Positions 9,263 to 17,878 of a stretch of DNA of 64,000 nt are shown here, piece by piece. Within the stretch, counting starts at the first letter, position 1. The number at the start of each line of letters is the position of its first letter. The translations under genes were made by a program, and so were the position numbers. The notes below the pieces were generated by a model, which saw only the letters and a list, made by a program, of their open reading frames with translations, was not told where the DNA came from and made no database searches. Source of the DNA: CAIVVT01 sp963757265 (GTDB lineage: Bacteria > Acidobacteriota > Terriglobia > Bryobacterales > Bryobacteraceae); the NCBI GenBank assembly GCA_963757265.1, contig CAVWRA010000012.1, forward strand, positions 62,001 to 126,000, written 5' to 3'.

Positions 9263-11095
9263 ATGATCAGCAAGGCTCTCCTGCTCCAATCCCTGACCGC
9301 GATCTGCGTCCTGCTGGGCGCAGCCTCCGCGCAGACCCCCCAGCACACGTTCGCCGTGGACGGCGAACGATTCCTGCTCGACGGCAAACCCTTCCAGATC
9401 CGCTCCGGCGAGATGCACTACCCGCGCGTCCCGCGCGAGTACTGGCACGACCGCATGAAGAAGATGCGCGCGCTCGGGCTGAACACTCTGACCACCTACG
9501 TCTTCTGGGACCTGCACGAGCCGCGACCCGGCGTCTTCGACTTCAGGGGCAATCTCGATCTCGGCGCGTACCTGAAGGCAGCGCAGGAGGAGGGCCTGTT
9601 CGTGCTGTTGCGCCCGGGCCCGTACGTCTGCTCGGAGTGGGACCTGGGCGGGTTGCCGTCCTGGCTCCTGGCGAATGAGGAGATGAAGATCCGATCCAAG
9701 GACCCGCAGTTTCTGGCCGCGGCCGCGCGCTACATGAAGCAGGTCGGCGAGATCGCCACGCCGCTGCAGATCACCCGGGGCGGGCCTGTGCTGATGGTGC
9801 AGGTCGAGAACGAGTACGGCTCGTTCGGCAGTGACCACGAGTACATGGGCGCCATCCGGCAGATGATTCGCGACGCCGGTTTCGACGTCCTGCTCTACAC
9901 CTCGGACGGCTCTGACGAAGGCAATTTGAAGGGCGGCACATTGCCCGGCGTCCTCTCCGTCATCAACTTCAGCGCCAGCGACAACCCCGAGCGGGAGTTT
10001 GCCAATTTCGCCAGGTTCCGCACCGGCGTTCCGAGAATGAACGGTGAGTTCTGGACCGGCTGGTTCGACCATTGGGGCGAGCTGCATCACCGGACCAATC
10101 CCGCGAAGGAGGCCGCGAACCTGGATTGGCTCCTCTCCCGCGGCATCAGCGTAAACCTCTACATGGTCCACGGCGGATCGACTTTCGGACCCATGGCCGG
10201 GGCGAACTTCTCGGACCGCTATGAGCCCGACATCTCGAGCTATGACTACGACGCCCCGATCGACGAAGCCGGCCGGCCCACGCCCAAGTTCAACGCGCTG
10301 CGCGAGGTGATTCAGAAGCACCTGGCTCCGGGCGAGGTACTGCCCGAACTGCCGGAGCCTCTGCCTGTCACCGCGACGGAGCTCATCCGCTTCAAAGCCA
10401 GTGCGCCGCTGGCGCGCTTGCTCCGCACCCCGGCGCGCGGCGACTCGCCCCAGCCGATGGAGCTGCTAGGCCAGTCGTATGGCATGCTGCTCTACCGGCA
10501 CGCAGTGGCCAAGGCCGCCAGTGGCAAGCTCGAAGTGAATGAGGCCCGCGACTATGCGTTGATCTCACAGCGCGGCAAGACCCTGGGGATCCTCGACCGG
10601 CGCAAGAAGGAGACCAGCCTCGACGTCTCGCTGGCCGCGGGCGCTCCGCTGGAGATCCTCGTCGACGCCATGGGGCGCGTCAATTTCGGCGCGCGTCTGG
10701 TGGATGACCGCAAGGGCATCGTCGGAGGCGTGAAGCTGAACGGCGAGGAGTTGAAGGGCTGGGAGATGTTCCCGCTGCCGCTCGACAATCTCCACCGGCT
10801 GAAGTTCAATTCGCGGCCGGCGCTGGCCGGCCCGGCCTTCTACCGCGCGACGTTCGACCTGAAGCCCGTCGGCGACACGTTCCTCGACATGCGCGGCTGG
10901 GGCAAGGGTTACGTGTGGATCAACGGGCACAACCTGGGCCGCTATTGGGGTGTGGGTCCCCAGCAGTCGCTGTACTGTCCGGCGGTCTGGCTGAAGTTCG
11001 CCGCCAACGAGATCATCGTGCTCGATCTGGACTCGAGCGGCGCCCGGACGTTGCAGGGACGCGTGAATCCGGTGTGGGAAACGCCGGGCAACTGA
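9263..11095 (+). CDS. Glycoside hydrolase family 35 beta-galactosidase, secreted
   Basis: 610 residues with a signal peptide (hydrophobic stretch then ASAQT near residue 25). The TIM barrel carries the family signature GGPVLMVQVENEYGSFG; Glu184 is the expected acid/base and Glu262 in MNGEFWTGWFDHWG the nucleophile. The C-terminal beta domains end with the conserved GRYWGVGPQQSLYCP and WLKFAANEIIVLDL. It is predicted to release terminal beta-linked galactose from plant or microbial glycans outside the cytoplasm. It lies 26 bp upstream of the DUF5054 gene, suggesting one transcript for glycan breakdown. Confidence 0.95.
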   Translation: MISKALLLQSLTAICVLLGAASAQTPQHTFAVDGERFLLDGKPFQIRSGEMHYPRVPREYWHDRMKKMRALGLNTLTTYVFWDLHEPRPGVFDFRGNLDLGAYLKAAQEEGLFVLLRPGPYVCSEWDLGGLPSWLLANEEMKIRSKDPQFLAAAARYMKQVGEIATPLQITRGGPVLMVQVENEYGSFGSDHEYMGAIRQMIRDAGFDVLLYTSDGSDEGNLKGGTLPGVLSVINFSASDNPEREFANFARFRTGVPRMNGEFWTGWFDHWGELHHRTNPAKEAANLDWLLSRGISVNLYMVHGGSTFGPMAGANFSDRYEPDISSYDYDAPIDEAGRPTPKFNALREVIQKHLAPGEVLPELPEPLPVTATELIRFKASAPLARLLRTPARGDSPQPMELLGQSYGMLLYRHAVAKAASGKLEVNEARDYALISQRGKTLGILDRRKKETSLDVSLAAGAPLEILVDAMGRVNFGARLVDDRKGIVGGVKLNGEELKGWEMFPLPLDNLHRLKFNSRPALAGPAFYRATFDLKPVGDTFLDMRGWGKGYVWINGHNLGRYWGVGPQQSLYCPAVWLKFAANEIIVLDLDSSGARTLQGRVNPVWETPGN

Positions 11096-11121
11096 CGCAC
11101 TACACAGAAGGGGGAATTGTT

Positions 11122-13473
11122 ATGACGCGCAGAGACGTGATGAAGACGCTGGCGGCATCGGCGGCGCTGCCGGCCTCCGCCGCCCAGACCGACGGACTCA
11201 AGATCCGGCACGTGGACATCATCCACCATACGCACACCGATTTCGGCTACACCGATATGCCTTCGGTGGTGCGGGATCTGCAGGTGCGGTATCTGGACGC
11301 CGCCCTCCAGACCTGCCTTGACGACCGGCGCTTCCGCTGGACCCTCGAGGGCACGGTCGCCTTGGACGACTGGTGGCGCGGCGCGCCGGCCGCACGCCGC
11401 AGCGACCTGCTGCGCATGGTCCGCTCCGGCCAGATGGACGTGATGGCGATGGGCTTCAACCAGACGCCCTTCCAAAATGCCTTGCAGTGGCGCCAGGCGC
11501 TGGACTGGCTGCCTCCGGATCTGTTGCGCGCGGTGAATCCGCAGGCCGCGATGCAAAACGACGTCAATGGATTCCCCCGCGCCGGCGCCATGCTGCTGCT
11601 CGACCGCGGCATCCGGCGGCTGCTGATGGGCATCAACCCCGACAGCGGCGGTCCGCCGTTCCAGCGCCCCTCGGCCTTCTGGTGGAAGATGCCCGACGGG
11701 CGGCGCATGTTCGTCTGGCTGGGCGATCAGTACGGCACCGGCTACGGCTACTTCGAACCGGGAGGGTGGCAGCGCGGGCAGGCCAGGGCGGCCGATGCCA
11801 CGCTCGGTCCGCCGCGCGCCGGCGACATCCTGCGCACCGACGAGGCTTCGCTGCGCGCTGACCAGGCATATCTGCGCGAGCGTCTGCGGAAGCTCGAAGC
11901 GAGCGGCTACGCGCATGACCGGCTGATCATTTCGTGCACCAACCAGTGGCGCTGGGACAACGATGTGCCATTCCCGCCGCTGGCGGACTTTGTGGCCGCC
12001 TGGAACGCGCTGGGCCTCACGCCGGAGCTGCGCCTCGTCACCGCCACCCAGGCCGTGCTCGACATGGAGCGCGCCGCCGGCGACGCCAGCCCCACCCTCG
12101 AAGGCGAATGGACTGACTGGTGGGCCAACGGCGACGCCTCCGGTCCGCGCGAACTCGCGGCCAGCCGCGTCGCCAAGCGCAACATCGCCGCCGCCCTCGC
12201 TCCGGTGTGGGGCGCGCCCACGCCGCATGTCACCGCCAGGACATCGCAGATGCTGAAGGATCTGTGCCTCTACGACGAACACACGTTTGGCGCCAATATC
12301 TCGGTCTCGGAGCCGGACTCGCTCTTCACCATCGCGCAATACACAGAGAAAAGCCTGACTGCCTATCGCCCCATGGGCCACAGCGAATGGCTGCTGGGGC
12401 AGCGGGCGCGCGTGCGGCTGGCTGCCGAGCCGGCCGGCCTGTACGTGGTCAACACCGCGCGCGAGCCGTACAGCGGGTGGGTCACGCTTCAGGCCGCGGC
12501 CATTCGCGATGGGACGAAGGTTCCGAAGGTCGTCAACATGGCCCGCTTCTGGGTCGAGGATCTCGCTCCGAACAGCATTCGCCACATGCAGCGTGAGGAG
12601 CTCGAAGCCCCGGACGCCGGATCGCCGGCCCGCCCCGACCTGCAGACCGACTCCACCGGCTGGCCCGTCTCGGCCGCATGGCCCGGAATGCCGCAATCCC
12701 TGTTTGCCGCCGGCCTCGGCGATTTTCTCGCTGTCACCGTCGTCCCGCCGGCCGATCGCCAGACCATCTGGAAGATGCACGCTACTGCCGATCCGGCCGA
12801 GCGCGAGAAGCTGCGCGCCACTTCGTTCCGCCAGGTTCCCGCGACGTATGGTTCCACCACACTGGAGGAAACCCCGCACACATTGGTGTACACGCAGCCC
12901 GTCAACCACCCGCGCTTGGAGAAAGCGACCCGCCGTCTGGAGCTGTGGCGGCGCGAGCCGCGCGCCCGCCTGACGGTGTGCTTCGACCGCATCTCCTCCC
13001 GCGCGCCGGAGGTCTTCTACCTCAACTTCGCCTTCCCGGTGGAGCGCGTCATGCCGGTGTTCTCCAATGGCGGCGTGCCCTTCACGCCTTACGAAGACCA
13101 GTTGAAGGGCTCCTGCCGCGATTACTACTCTATCGACGGGTGGGCGCGCTACAGGACCCCGCGCGGCGAGTGGCTGTGGGTGACGCGCGACGCCGCGCTG
13201 GTCACAGTTGGCGGGCCCCACACGGTCATGTACCGCACCGCCGCGCCGGCCGACACGCACCGCATCCTGGCCATGATCTTCGACAACTTCTGGCACACCA
13301 ACTTCGTCGCCGACTCGAGCGGCACGATGGAGTTTCAGTTCGACATGGCGTGGCGCAGCGAGATCCCGGACCCCGATGTCGTGGCCGAGGCCCTGATATC
13401 GACGCCCGTAGTGGCGATCAATCCTGCCAACCCGGTCTCGCCCGAGCTGATGAAGAGCCTGTTCACGCCCTGA
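11122..13473 (+). CDS. DUF5054 protein, GH38-like, exported
   Basis: 783 residues. The N-terminus MTRRDVMKTLAASAAL is Tat-like (twin Arg then hydrophobic stretch ending near Ala-Ala-Gln). The motif IHHTHTDFGYTD resembles the His-Thr-Asp metal-binding start of GH38 alpha-mannosidases, and the overall size and pattern match proteins annotated as DUF5054, for which no activity is firmly known. GGGGG-type ribosome site at 11110 and ATG at 11122. Its pairing with a GH35 enzyme suggests a role in removing or sensing sugars, but this is inference. Confidence 0.75.
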   Translation: MTRRDVMKTLAASAALPASAAQTDGLKIRHVDIIHHTHTDFGYTDMPSVVRDLQVRYLDAALQTCLDDRRFRWTLEGTVALDDWWRGAPAARRSDLLRMVRSGQMDVMAMGFNQTPFQNALQWRQALDWLPPDLLRAVNPQAAMQNDVNGFPRAGAMLLLDRGIRRLLMGINPDSGGPPFQRPSAFWWKMPDGRRMFVWLGDQYGTGYGYFEPGGWQRGQARAADATLGPPRAGDILRTDEASLRADQAYLRERLRKLEASGYAHDRLIISCTNQWRWDNDVPFPPLADFVAAWNALGLTPELRLVTATQAVLDMERAAGDASPTLEGEWTDWWANGDASGPRELAASRVAKRNIAAALAPVWGAPTPHVTARTSQMLKDLCLYDEHTFGANISVSEPDSLFTIAQYTEKSLTAYRPMGHSEWLLGQRARVRLAAEPAGLYVVNTAREPYSGWVTLQAAAIRDGTKVPKVVNMARFWVEDLAPNSIRHMQREELEAPDAGSPARPDLQTDSTGWPVSAAWPGMPQSLFAAGLGDFLAVTVVPPADRQTIWKMHATADPAEREKLRATSFRQVPATYGSTTLEETPHTLVYTQPVNHPRLEKATRRLELWRREPRARLTVCFDRISSRAPEVFYLNFAFPVERVMPVFSNGGVPFTPYEDQLKGSCRDYYSIDGWARYRTPRGEWLWVTRDAALVTVGGPHTVMYRTAAPADTHRILAMIFDNFWHTNFVADSSGTMEFQFDMAWRSEIPDPDVVAEALISTPVVAINPANPVSPELMKSLFTP

Positions 13474-13538
13474 AGCAGCGCGCTCGACAGATCCCTCGGC
13501 CTGTGCAAGGACCGCTCGCGGACCGTTCCCGCACCGCC

Positions 13539-13557
13539 CCGCCGCAGCCTGCGGCGG
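13539..13557 (+). terminator. GC-rich hairpin, possible terminator
   Basis: A perfect 8-bp stem (CCGCCGCA / TGCGGCGG) with a 3-nt loop sits between the DUF5054 stop at 13473 and gmd. No T-run follows, so it is at best an intrinsic-terminator-like structure or an attenuating hairpin. Confidence 0.3.
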
Positions 13558-13611
13558 CGCAGTGCCTTGCCGTTTCGCGAATACCTGGGATAATGTGTGG
13601 AACACGACTCC

Positions 13612-14658
13612 ATGAAGAAAGCGCTGATCACCGGAATCACCGGCCAGGACGGGTCGTATCTCGCCGAACTGCTGTTGTCCAAGGGTTACGAAGTGCACGG
13701 CATCGTGCGGCGCGCTTCGACGTTCAACACCGATCGTCTGGACGGCATTTACATGGACCCGCACGAAACCGGAGCGCGCCTGTACCTGCACTACGGCGAC
13801 CTGGCGGATGGCACGGGCCTGCGACGCATCCTGGAGCGCACCAAGCCCGACGAAATCTACAACCTGGCCTCTCAATCGCATGTTCGCGTCAGCTTCGACC
13901 AGGCCGAGTACACCGCCGATGTGGTTGCCACCGGCACGTTGCGGTTGCTCGAGGCGGTCCGCGATTCCGTCGAAGCAACCGGCAAGGATGTGCGCATCTA
14001 CCAGGCGGGTTCGTCGGAGATGTTCGGAGCCGCGCCGCCGCCCCAGAACGAGGCCACCCCGTTTTACCCGCGCAGCCCGTACGGGGTCAGCAAAGTGGCG
14101 GCGCATTGGTACGCGGTCAATTATCGCGAGGCTTACGGGCTGTTCATCACCAACGGAATTCTGTTCAACCATGAGTCTCCGCGGCGTGGCGAGACGTTCG
14201 TCACGCGCAAAATCACGCGCGCTCTCACGCGCATCCAACTGGGACTGCAGCACAAGCTGTTCCTGGGCAACCTCGAGGCGCGGCGCGATTGGGGCTACGC
14301 CGGCGACTACGTCGAGGCGATGTGGATGATGTTGCAGCAGCCGGCTCCCTCCGATTACGTCATCGCCACCGGGCAATCGCATTCCATCCGCGATTTCCTC
14401 GACCTCGCGGCGGCCCAATGCAGCCTGGATTGGAAGCAGTGCGTCGAAACCGATGCGCGCTACCTCCGCCCCACCGAGGTGCATCACCTCGCCGGCGACT
14501 CCTCCAAGGCGTGCCGCGAACTCGGCTGGGCGCCGAAGGTCGATTTCCAGGGCTTGGTGCGGATGATGGTCGAGCACGACGCCGAATTGGCGCGCCAAGA
14601 ACAGACCCTGACCGAAGCCGGACATCGTGTCGTGGTGCGAGGCTCGGTGCATGGATAG
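13612..14658 (+). CDS. gmd: GDP-mannose 4,6-dehydratase
   Basis: 348 residues. It converts GDP-mannose to GDP-4-keto-6-deoxymannose, the first step to GDP-L-fucose. The Rossmann signature GITGQDGSYLAE lies at 8-19, followed by RRASTFNTDRLDGIY, the Ser/Glu of GSSEMFG around 133-139, and the catalytic pair Tyr157/Lys161 in SPYGVSK. ATG 13612 was chosen because it matches the family start; an in-frame GTG at 13597 would add five residues. The last codons overlap the start of fcl by 8 nt. Confidence 0.96.
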   Translation: MKKALITGITGQDGSYLAELLLSKGYEVHGIVRRASTFNTDRLDGIYMDPHETGARLYLHYGDLADGTGLRRILERTKPDEIYNLASQSHVRVSFDQAEYTADVVATGTLRLLEAVRDSVEATGKDVRIYQAGSSEMFGAAPPPQNEATPFYPRSPYGVSKVAAHWYAVNYREAYGLFITNGILFNHESPRRGETFVTRKITRALTRIQLGLQHKLFLGNLEARRDWGYAGDYVEAMWMMLQQPAPSDYVIATGQSHSIRDFLDLAAAQCSLDWKQCVETDARYLRPTEVHHLAGDSSKACRELGWAPKVDFQGLVRMMVEHDAELARQEQTLTEAGHRVVVRGSVHG

Positions 14659-15598
14659 GAAGGCCAAAGTCGTCGTGGCCGGACATCGCGGCCTGGTCGG
14701 ATCGGCGATCTGCCGCGCGCTGGAACAGGCCGGCTTCACCAACATCATCGTGCGTTCGCGGCATGAGACCGACTTGCGTGACCGGCGCGCCGTCAACCGG
14801 TTCTTCGAGGAGACCCAACCGGAGTACGTGTTTCTGGCCGCGGCCAAGGTGGGCGGCATCCTGGCCAACTCCACCCGCCCGGCCGAGTTCATCTTCGACA
14901 ATCTGGCGATCGAGTTGAACGTGATCGACGCGGCATACCGTCATGGCGTCAGGAAGCTCCAGTTTCTGGGCTCGTCGTGCATCTATCCCAAATTCGCCCA
15001 GCAGCCGATCCGCGAGGAGAGCTTGTTGGAGGGCCCGCTGGAGCCGACCAACGAATGGTACGCGGTGGCCAAGATCGCGGGCATCAAGTTGTGCCAGGCC
15101 TACCGGCTGCAGCATGGCTTTCGCGCCATCAGCCTGATGCCCACGAACCTGTACGGCCCGGGCGATAACTTCGACCTGGAATCATCGCACGTGGTGCCGG
15201 CGCTGATCCGCAAGTTTCACGAAGCCAGGCAGGACGGCAGGCCTGAAGTTGTCATTTGGGGGACCGGCACGCCGCGCCGCGAATTCCTGCATGTGGACGA
15301 TTTGGCCTCGGCCGCCCTGCTACTCATGGAGATCTATGACGATCCTCAGATCTTGAACGTCGGGACCGGCGAAGATGTCACCATCCGCGAACTGGCCGAA
15401 ATTGTGCGCGACGTCGTCGGATATGAGGGGCAGTTCGTGTTCGACGCTTCCAAGCCCGATGGAACGCCGCGCAAGCAGTTGGACGTCTCGCGTCTGCGGG
15501 CGCTGGGTTGGGCTCCGAAGATCCAGTTGCAGGAGGGCATCCGCGAGACTTATCGCTGGTATCTGCAGCACGCCGCGAGCGCCTCGCGTTCCGCCTGA
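14651..15598 (+). CDS. fcl: GDP-L-fucose synthase
   Basis: 315 residues. It epimerises and reduces the Gmd product to GDP-L-fucose using NADPH. Visible motifs are AGHRGLVGSAI (10-20, dinucleotide fold), FLAAAKVGGI, FLGSSCIYP (105-113) and the catalytic Tyr137/Lys141 in NEWYAVAKIAG. It starts inside gmd (ATG 14651, gmd stop 14658), so translation is coupled. The pair supplies fucose donors for surface polysaccharide; no glycosyltransferase is adjacent. Confidence 0.96.
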   Translation: MDRKAKVVVAGHRGLVGSAICRALEQAGFTNIIVRSRHETDLRDRRAVNRFFEETQPEYVFLAAAKVGGILANSTRPAEFIFDNLAIELNVIDAAYRHGVRKLQFLGSSCIYPKFAQQPIREESLLEGPLEPTNEWYAVAKIAGIKLCQAYRLQHGFRAISLMPTNLYGPGDNFDLESSHVVPALIRKFHEARQDGRPEVVIWGTGTPRREFLHVDDLASAALLLMEIYDDPQILNVGTGEDVTIRELAEIVRDVVGYEGQFVFDASKPDGTPRKQLDVSRLRALGWAPKIQLQEGIRETYRWYLQHAASASRSA

Positions 15599-15651
15599 GT
15601 CTTGCGGCCTGGAGCGCCGCCGAGCCCGCGCTCCAACCAGGCGCAATCGGC

Positions 15652-17010
15652 TCACGGCGCTCCGGCCGGCGCGGCCTCACGGAGCGCGCTGTCCTGCACG
15701 GCGGGATTCGCGCCGCCGCACTGGCCGGTGATGAGCCGCGCCCGGCGATTGAAGGTGAAGTACTGGAAGGCCCATTGGATGAAGACCAGCAGCCGGTTCT
15801 GGAAGCCCACCAGGTACATCAGGTGCACGAACAGCCACGCTGCCCAGGCAAACCAACCGCTCAGCTTCAGGCCCCCGATCAGCGCCACGGCGGAGGCGCG
15901 TCCAATGGTGGCCATACTGCCGTGATCGTGGTACTGGAACGGCCGCATGGATCGGCCCTTGAGCCGCGCTTTGATCAGACGTCCGATGTATTCGCCCTGC
16001 TGCATCGCGACCGGCGCGAGCGCGGGCAGCGCGGCCGCCCCGGCCGTGGTTGAGCCGGCCAGATCGCCGATGACGTAGATCTCGGGATGGCCCGGTACTG
16101 CCAGGTACGGTCCGACCGTGACGCGGCCCGCACGGTCCAGCGCCGCTCCGGCCTTGGCGGCGAGGATCGCGCCTAGTCCGGACGCCTGCACGCCCGCCGC
16201 CCACAGGACGGTGCGCGATTCGATTCTGCGGCGCTGGCCGCTGCTTTCGATTTCGACGCCCTGGGCATCGACCGCCACGACGCGCGCGTCGGTCAGCGGC
16301 AGAACCCCCAGCTTGCGCAGCGACGCAGCCGCTTTCTCCGACAACTCGTCCGGGTAAGCGCCCAGAACGCGGGGCGAGGCCTCGACCAGGAAGATGCGCG
16401 CCTCTTCCGGACGAATCGTGCGGAACTCGCCGCGCAGGGTATCGTTCGCGATTTCGCCCAGCGCGCCGGCCAGTTCGACTCCGGTGGGTCCGCCTCCGGC
16501 GATGACGAATGTGAGCCACGCGTGGCGGCGCTCCGGGTCGGTCTCCTGTTCGCCGGCCTCGAACGCGGAGAGAATCCGCCGGCGGATCTCCTGCGCGTCC
16601 TCCAGGGTTTTCAGCCCCGGCGCAACGTGTTCCCACTCGTCGTGGCCGAAGTAGTAGTGCCGCGAACCGGTTGCCACAATCAGCGAATCATAGGGGATCT
16701 CCCGGATGGGAAAGCTCTCCCCGCCGGCCAGGCGCACGATCCGCCGCTCGGCGTCCATGTCCACAACTTCGCCCAGCAGCGTGTTCACGTTCCTGGCAGG
16801 CCCGAAGATGACCCGCAGCGGGTAAGCAATGTCGATGGCCGACAGTCCGCCCGTCGCGACCTGATAGAGCAGCGGCTGGAAGAGGTGGAAATTGCGGCGA
16901 TCGATGAGCGTCACTTCGACCGCTGAGTGAGCGGCTGAACTGGAAGCCAAGGCCTTGACGGCATACAGCCCTCCGAACCCGCCTCCGACCACCACCACTC
17001 GATGAGACAC
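15652..17010 (-). CDS. ndh: NADH dehydrogenase, type II (NDH-2 like)
   Basis: 452 residues. The FAD-binding VVVGGGFGGLYA lies at 5-16 and the second dinucleotide motif is VIAGGGPTGVELAGAL. YVIGDLAG near residue 300 is the second FAD contact. The C-terminus has hydrophobic helices (SGWFAWAAWLFVHLMYLVG) typical of membrane-attached NDH-2, which pass electrons from NADH to quinone without pumping protons. It is convergent with fcl, separated by 53 bp. Confidence 0.9.
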   Translation of the reverse strand: MSHRVVVVGGGFGGLYAVKALASSSAAHSAVEVTLIDRRNFHLFQPLLYQVATGGLSAIDIAYPLRVIFGPARNVNTLLGEVVDMDAERRIVRLAGGESFPIREIPYDSLIVATGSRHYYFGHDEWEHVAPGLKTLEDAQEIRRRILSAFEAGEQETDPERRHAWLTFVIAGGGPTGVELAGALGEIANDTLRGEFRTIRPEEARIFLVEASPRVLGAYPDELSEKAAASLRKLGVLPLTDARVVAVDAQGVEIESSGQRRRIESRTVLWAAGVQASGLGAILAAKAGAALDRAGRVTVGPYLAVPGHPEIYVIGDLAGSTTAGAAALPALAPVAMQQGEYIGRLIKARLKGRSMRPFQYHDHGSMATIGRASAVALIGGLKLSGWFAWAAWLFVHLMYLVGFQNRLLVFIQWAFQYFTFNRRARLITGQCGGANPAVQDSALREAAPAGAP

Positions 17011-17125
17011 GCCTCACTCCTCCCGTTTTACCGCCCGCAGTGGGACTCCAGTTTGTTGGATGAAAGCAATGCCCGGCCGGCTTCGGCGCCGGTCCCGCCC
17101 CGCCGCCCGGCGGCAATCGGCTCTG

Positions 17126-17167
17126 TGGTGCCCGGGGTGGGACTTGTACCCACGACCGCCTGGTCGG
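17126..17167 (-). pseudogene. tRNA-Leu 3'-end remnant (left island border)
   Basis: On the minus strand this reads as the variable arm, T arm, acceptor strand and CCA of a class II tRNA. The variable hairpin is CGACC/GGTCG with an AGGC loop, the T stem is GTGGG/CCCAC, and the acceptor CCCGGGC is followed by ACCA. The last 28 nt match the split tRNA-Leu 3' half at 32470-32497 with 2 mismatches. CCCGGGC is the perfect complement of the GCCCGGG 5' end at 34915-34921. The T loop reads TACAAGT instead of TTCAAGT. No 5' half is present, so it is a remnant, most simply an attachment site left by integration. Confidence 0.7.
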
Positions 17168-17168
17168 C

Positions 17169-17183
17169 TCTGTAAGTTACAGA
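17169..17183. repeat. Inverted repeat beside the tRNA remnant
   Basis: TCTGTAA-G-TTACAGA is a perfect 7-bp inverted repeat with a one-base centre. It lies directly inside the left tRNA-Leu remnant and overlaps the start of the 75-bp direct repeat. It could be a recombinase binding site or a relic of the anticodon arm; neither can be proved from sequence. Confidence 0.5.
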
Positions 17184-17248
17184 TTCTACGTTGCATAGAA
17201 TGCCACGGTTGTCATGAATGCCATCGACGATTGCACGCTATTGCACGC
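17174..17248. repeat. 75-bp direct repeat, left copy
   Basis: This matches 32357-32431 with 8 mismatches in 75 positions and no gaps, in the same orientation. It lies 6 bp inside the left tRNA-Leu remnant. It contains an imperfect hairpin (ATTCTA / TAGAAT) and two neighbouring copies of ATTGCACGC/TATTGCACGC. It is probably a terminal, att-associated sequence of the 15.3-kb element. Confidence 0.75.
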
Positions 17249-17878
17249 GGGACCCTTGTTGGGCCTGACCAGTCGTGCCGCAGGGCACTGCCAACGGGCA
17301 CAGCCGCGCATCCCTGAGAGCTACCGTCAACACATGCGGGTCAACGGCTGCAGTTGCCACCCTACTCAAGGTCGAAGCCCATCATGGGACCACGCTTCGG
17401 CGGCCTAGCTCTGCCCCACCTTCCGCCCGTCTCCTGATCGCCTCGCCACTTTCCGCAATCACGAACTTCCCCATCGTCTCCGCTAGTGGTGCGAGCGCCG
17501 GCCGGGCTGGCGGCCTCTTCGCAGGTAGGAGCAACCACGCCAACAGTTGGCTGCGAATCGAGCCGAACGACGCTGGATCAACGATCCGCTTGAGGGCCTG
17601 CCCCAGTCAATGGGTGAGTGGGTCGAGCAACTCCTGATTTCCCGTCATGCCGTCTTGAGACAACATGCCGCTGGTTGAACGGGAATCCGGGTCCTCTGAA
17701 CAGCCCAATTTGAAAGACAAGCCGTCTGTTCTAAATCCTTAAAGTGAAGGTCGTCCCTTGCCCATCGTAGTGTATACTATTCCGTACGGTTTGCATGAGA
17801 TGGCATTCGCACGGGTGCCAGCGCGCCGTTGCCGGGCCAGACCCGACTCACGCGGAAGCGCCATCGAGGAGGACCGAC
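17249..17878. other. Gene-free left end of the island
   Basis: About 630 bp with no supportable open reading frame; short frames on both strands lack family resemblance. It may contain decayed coding sequence. Near 17770-17800, TATACT and a CCGTACGG palindrome precede the FAD-oxidase gene and could include its promoter, but the spacing to a -35 element is not convincing. Confidence 0.35.

Noticed and set aside
6856..9387. 843-codon minus-strand frame opposite mutL
   Set aside because: It mirrors mutL codon structure and contains no recognisable domain; mutL is unambiguous.
10942..14901. 1319-codon minus-strand frame opposite the DUF5054, gmd and fcl genes
   Set aside because: It spans three well-supported plus-strand genes and has no domain of its own; it is an effect of GC-rich codon bias.
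17275..17637. Open frame of 120 codons at the left end of the island
   Set aside because: No ribosome site, atypical composition and no family resemblance; the region is better described as gene-free or decayed.
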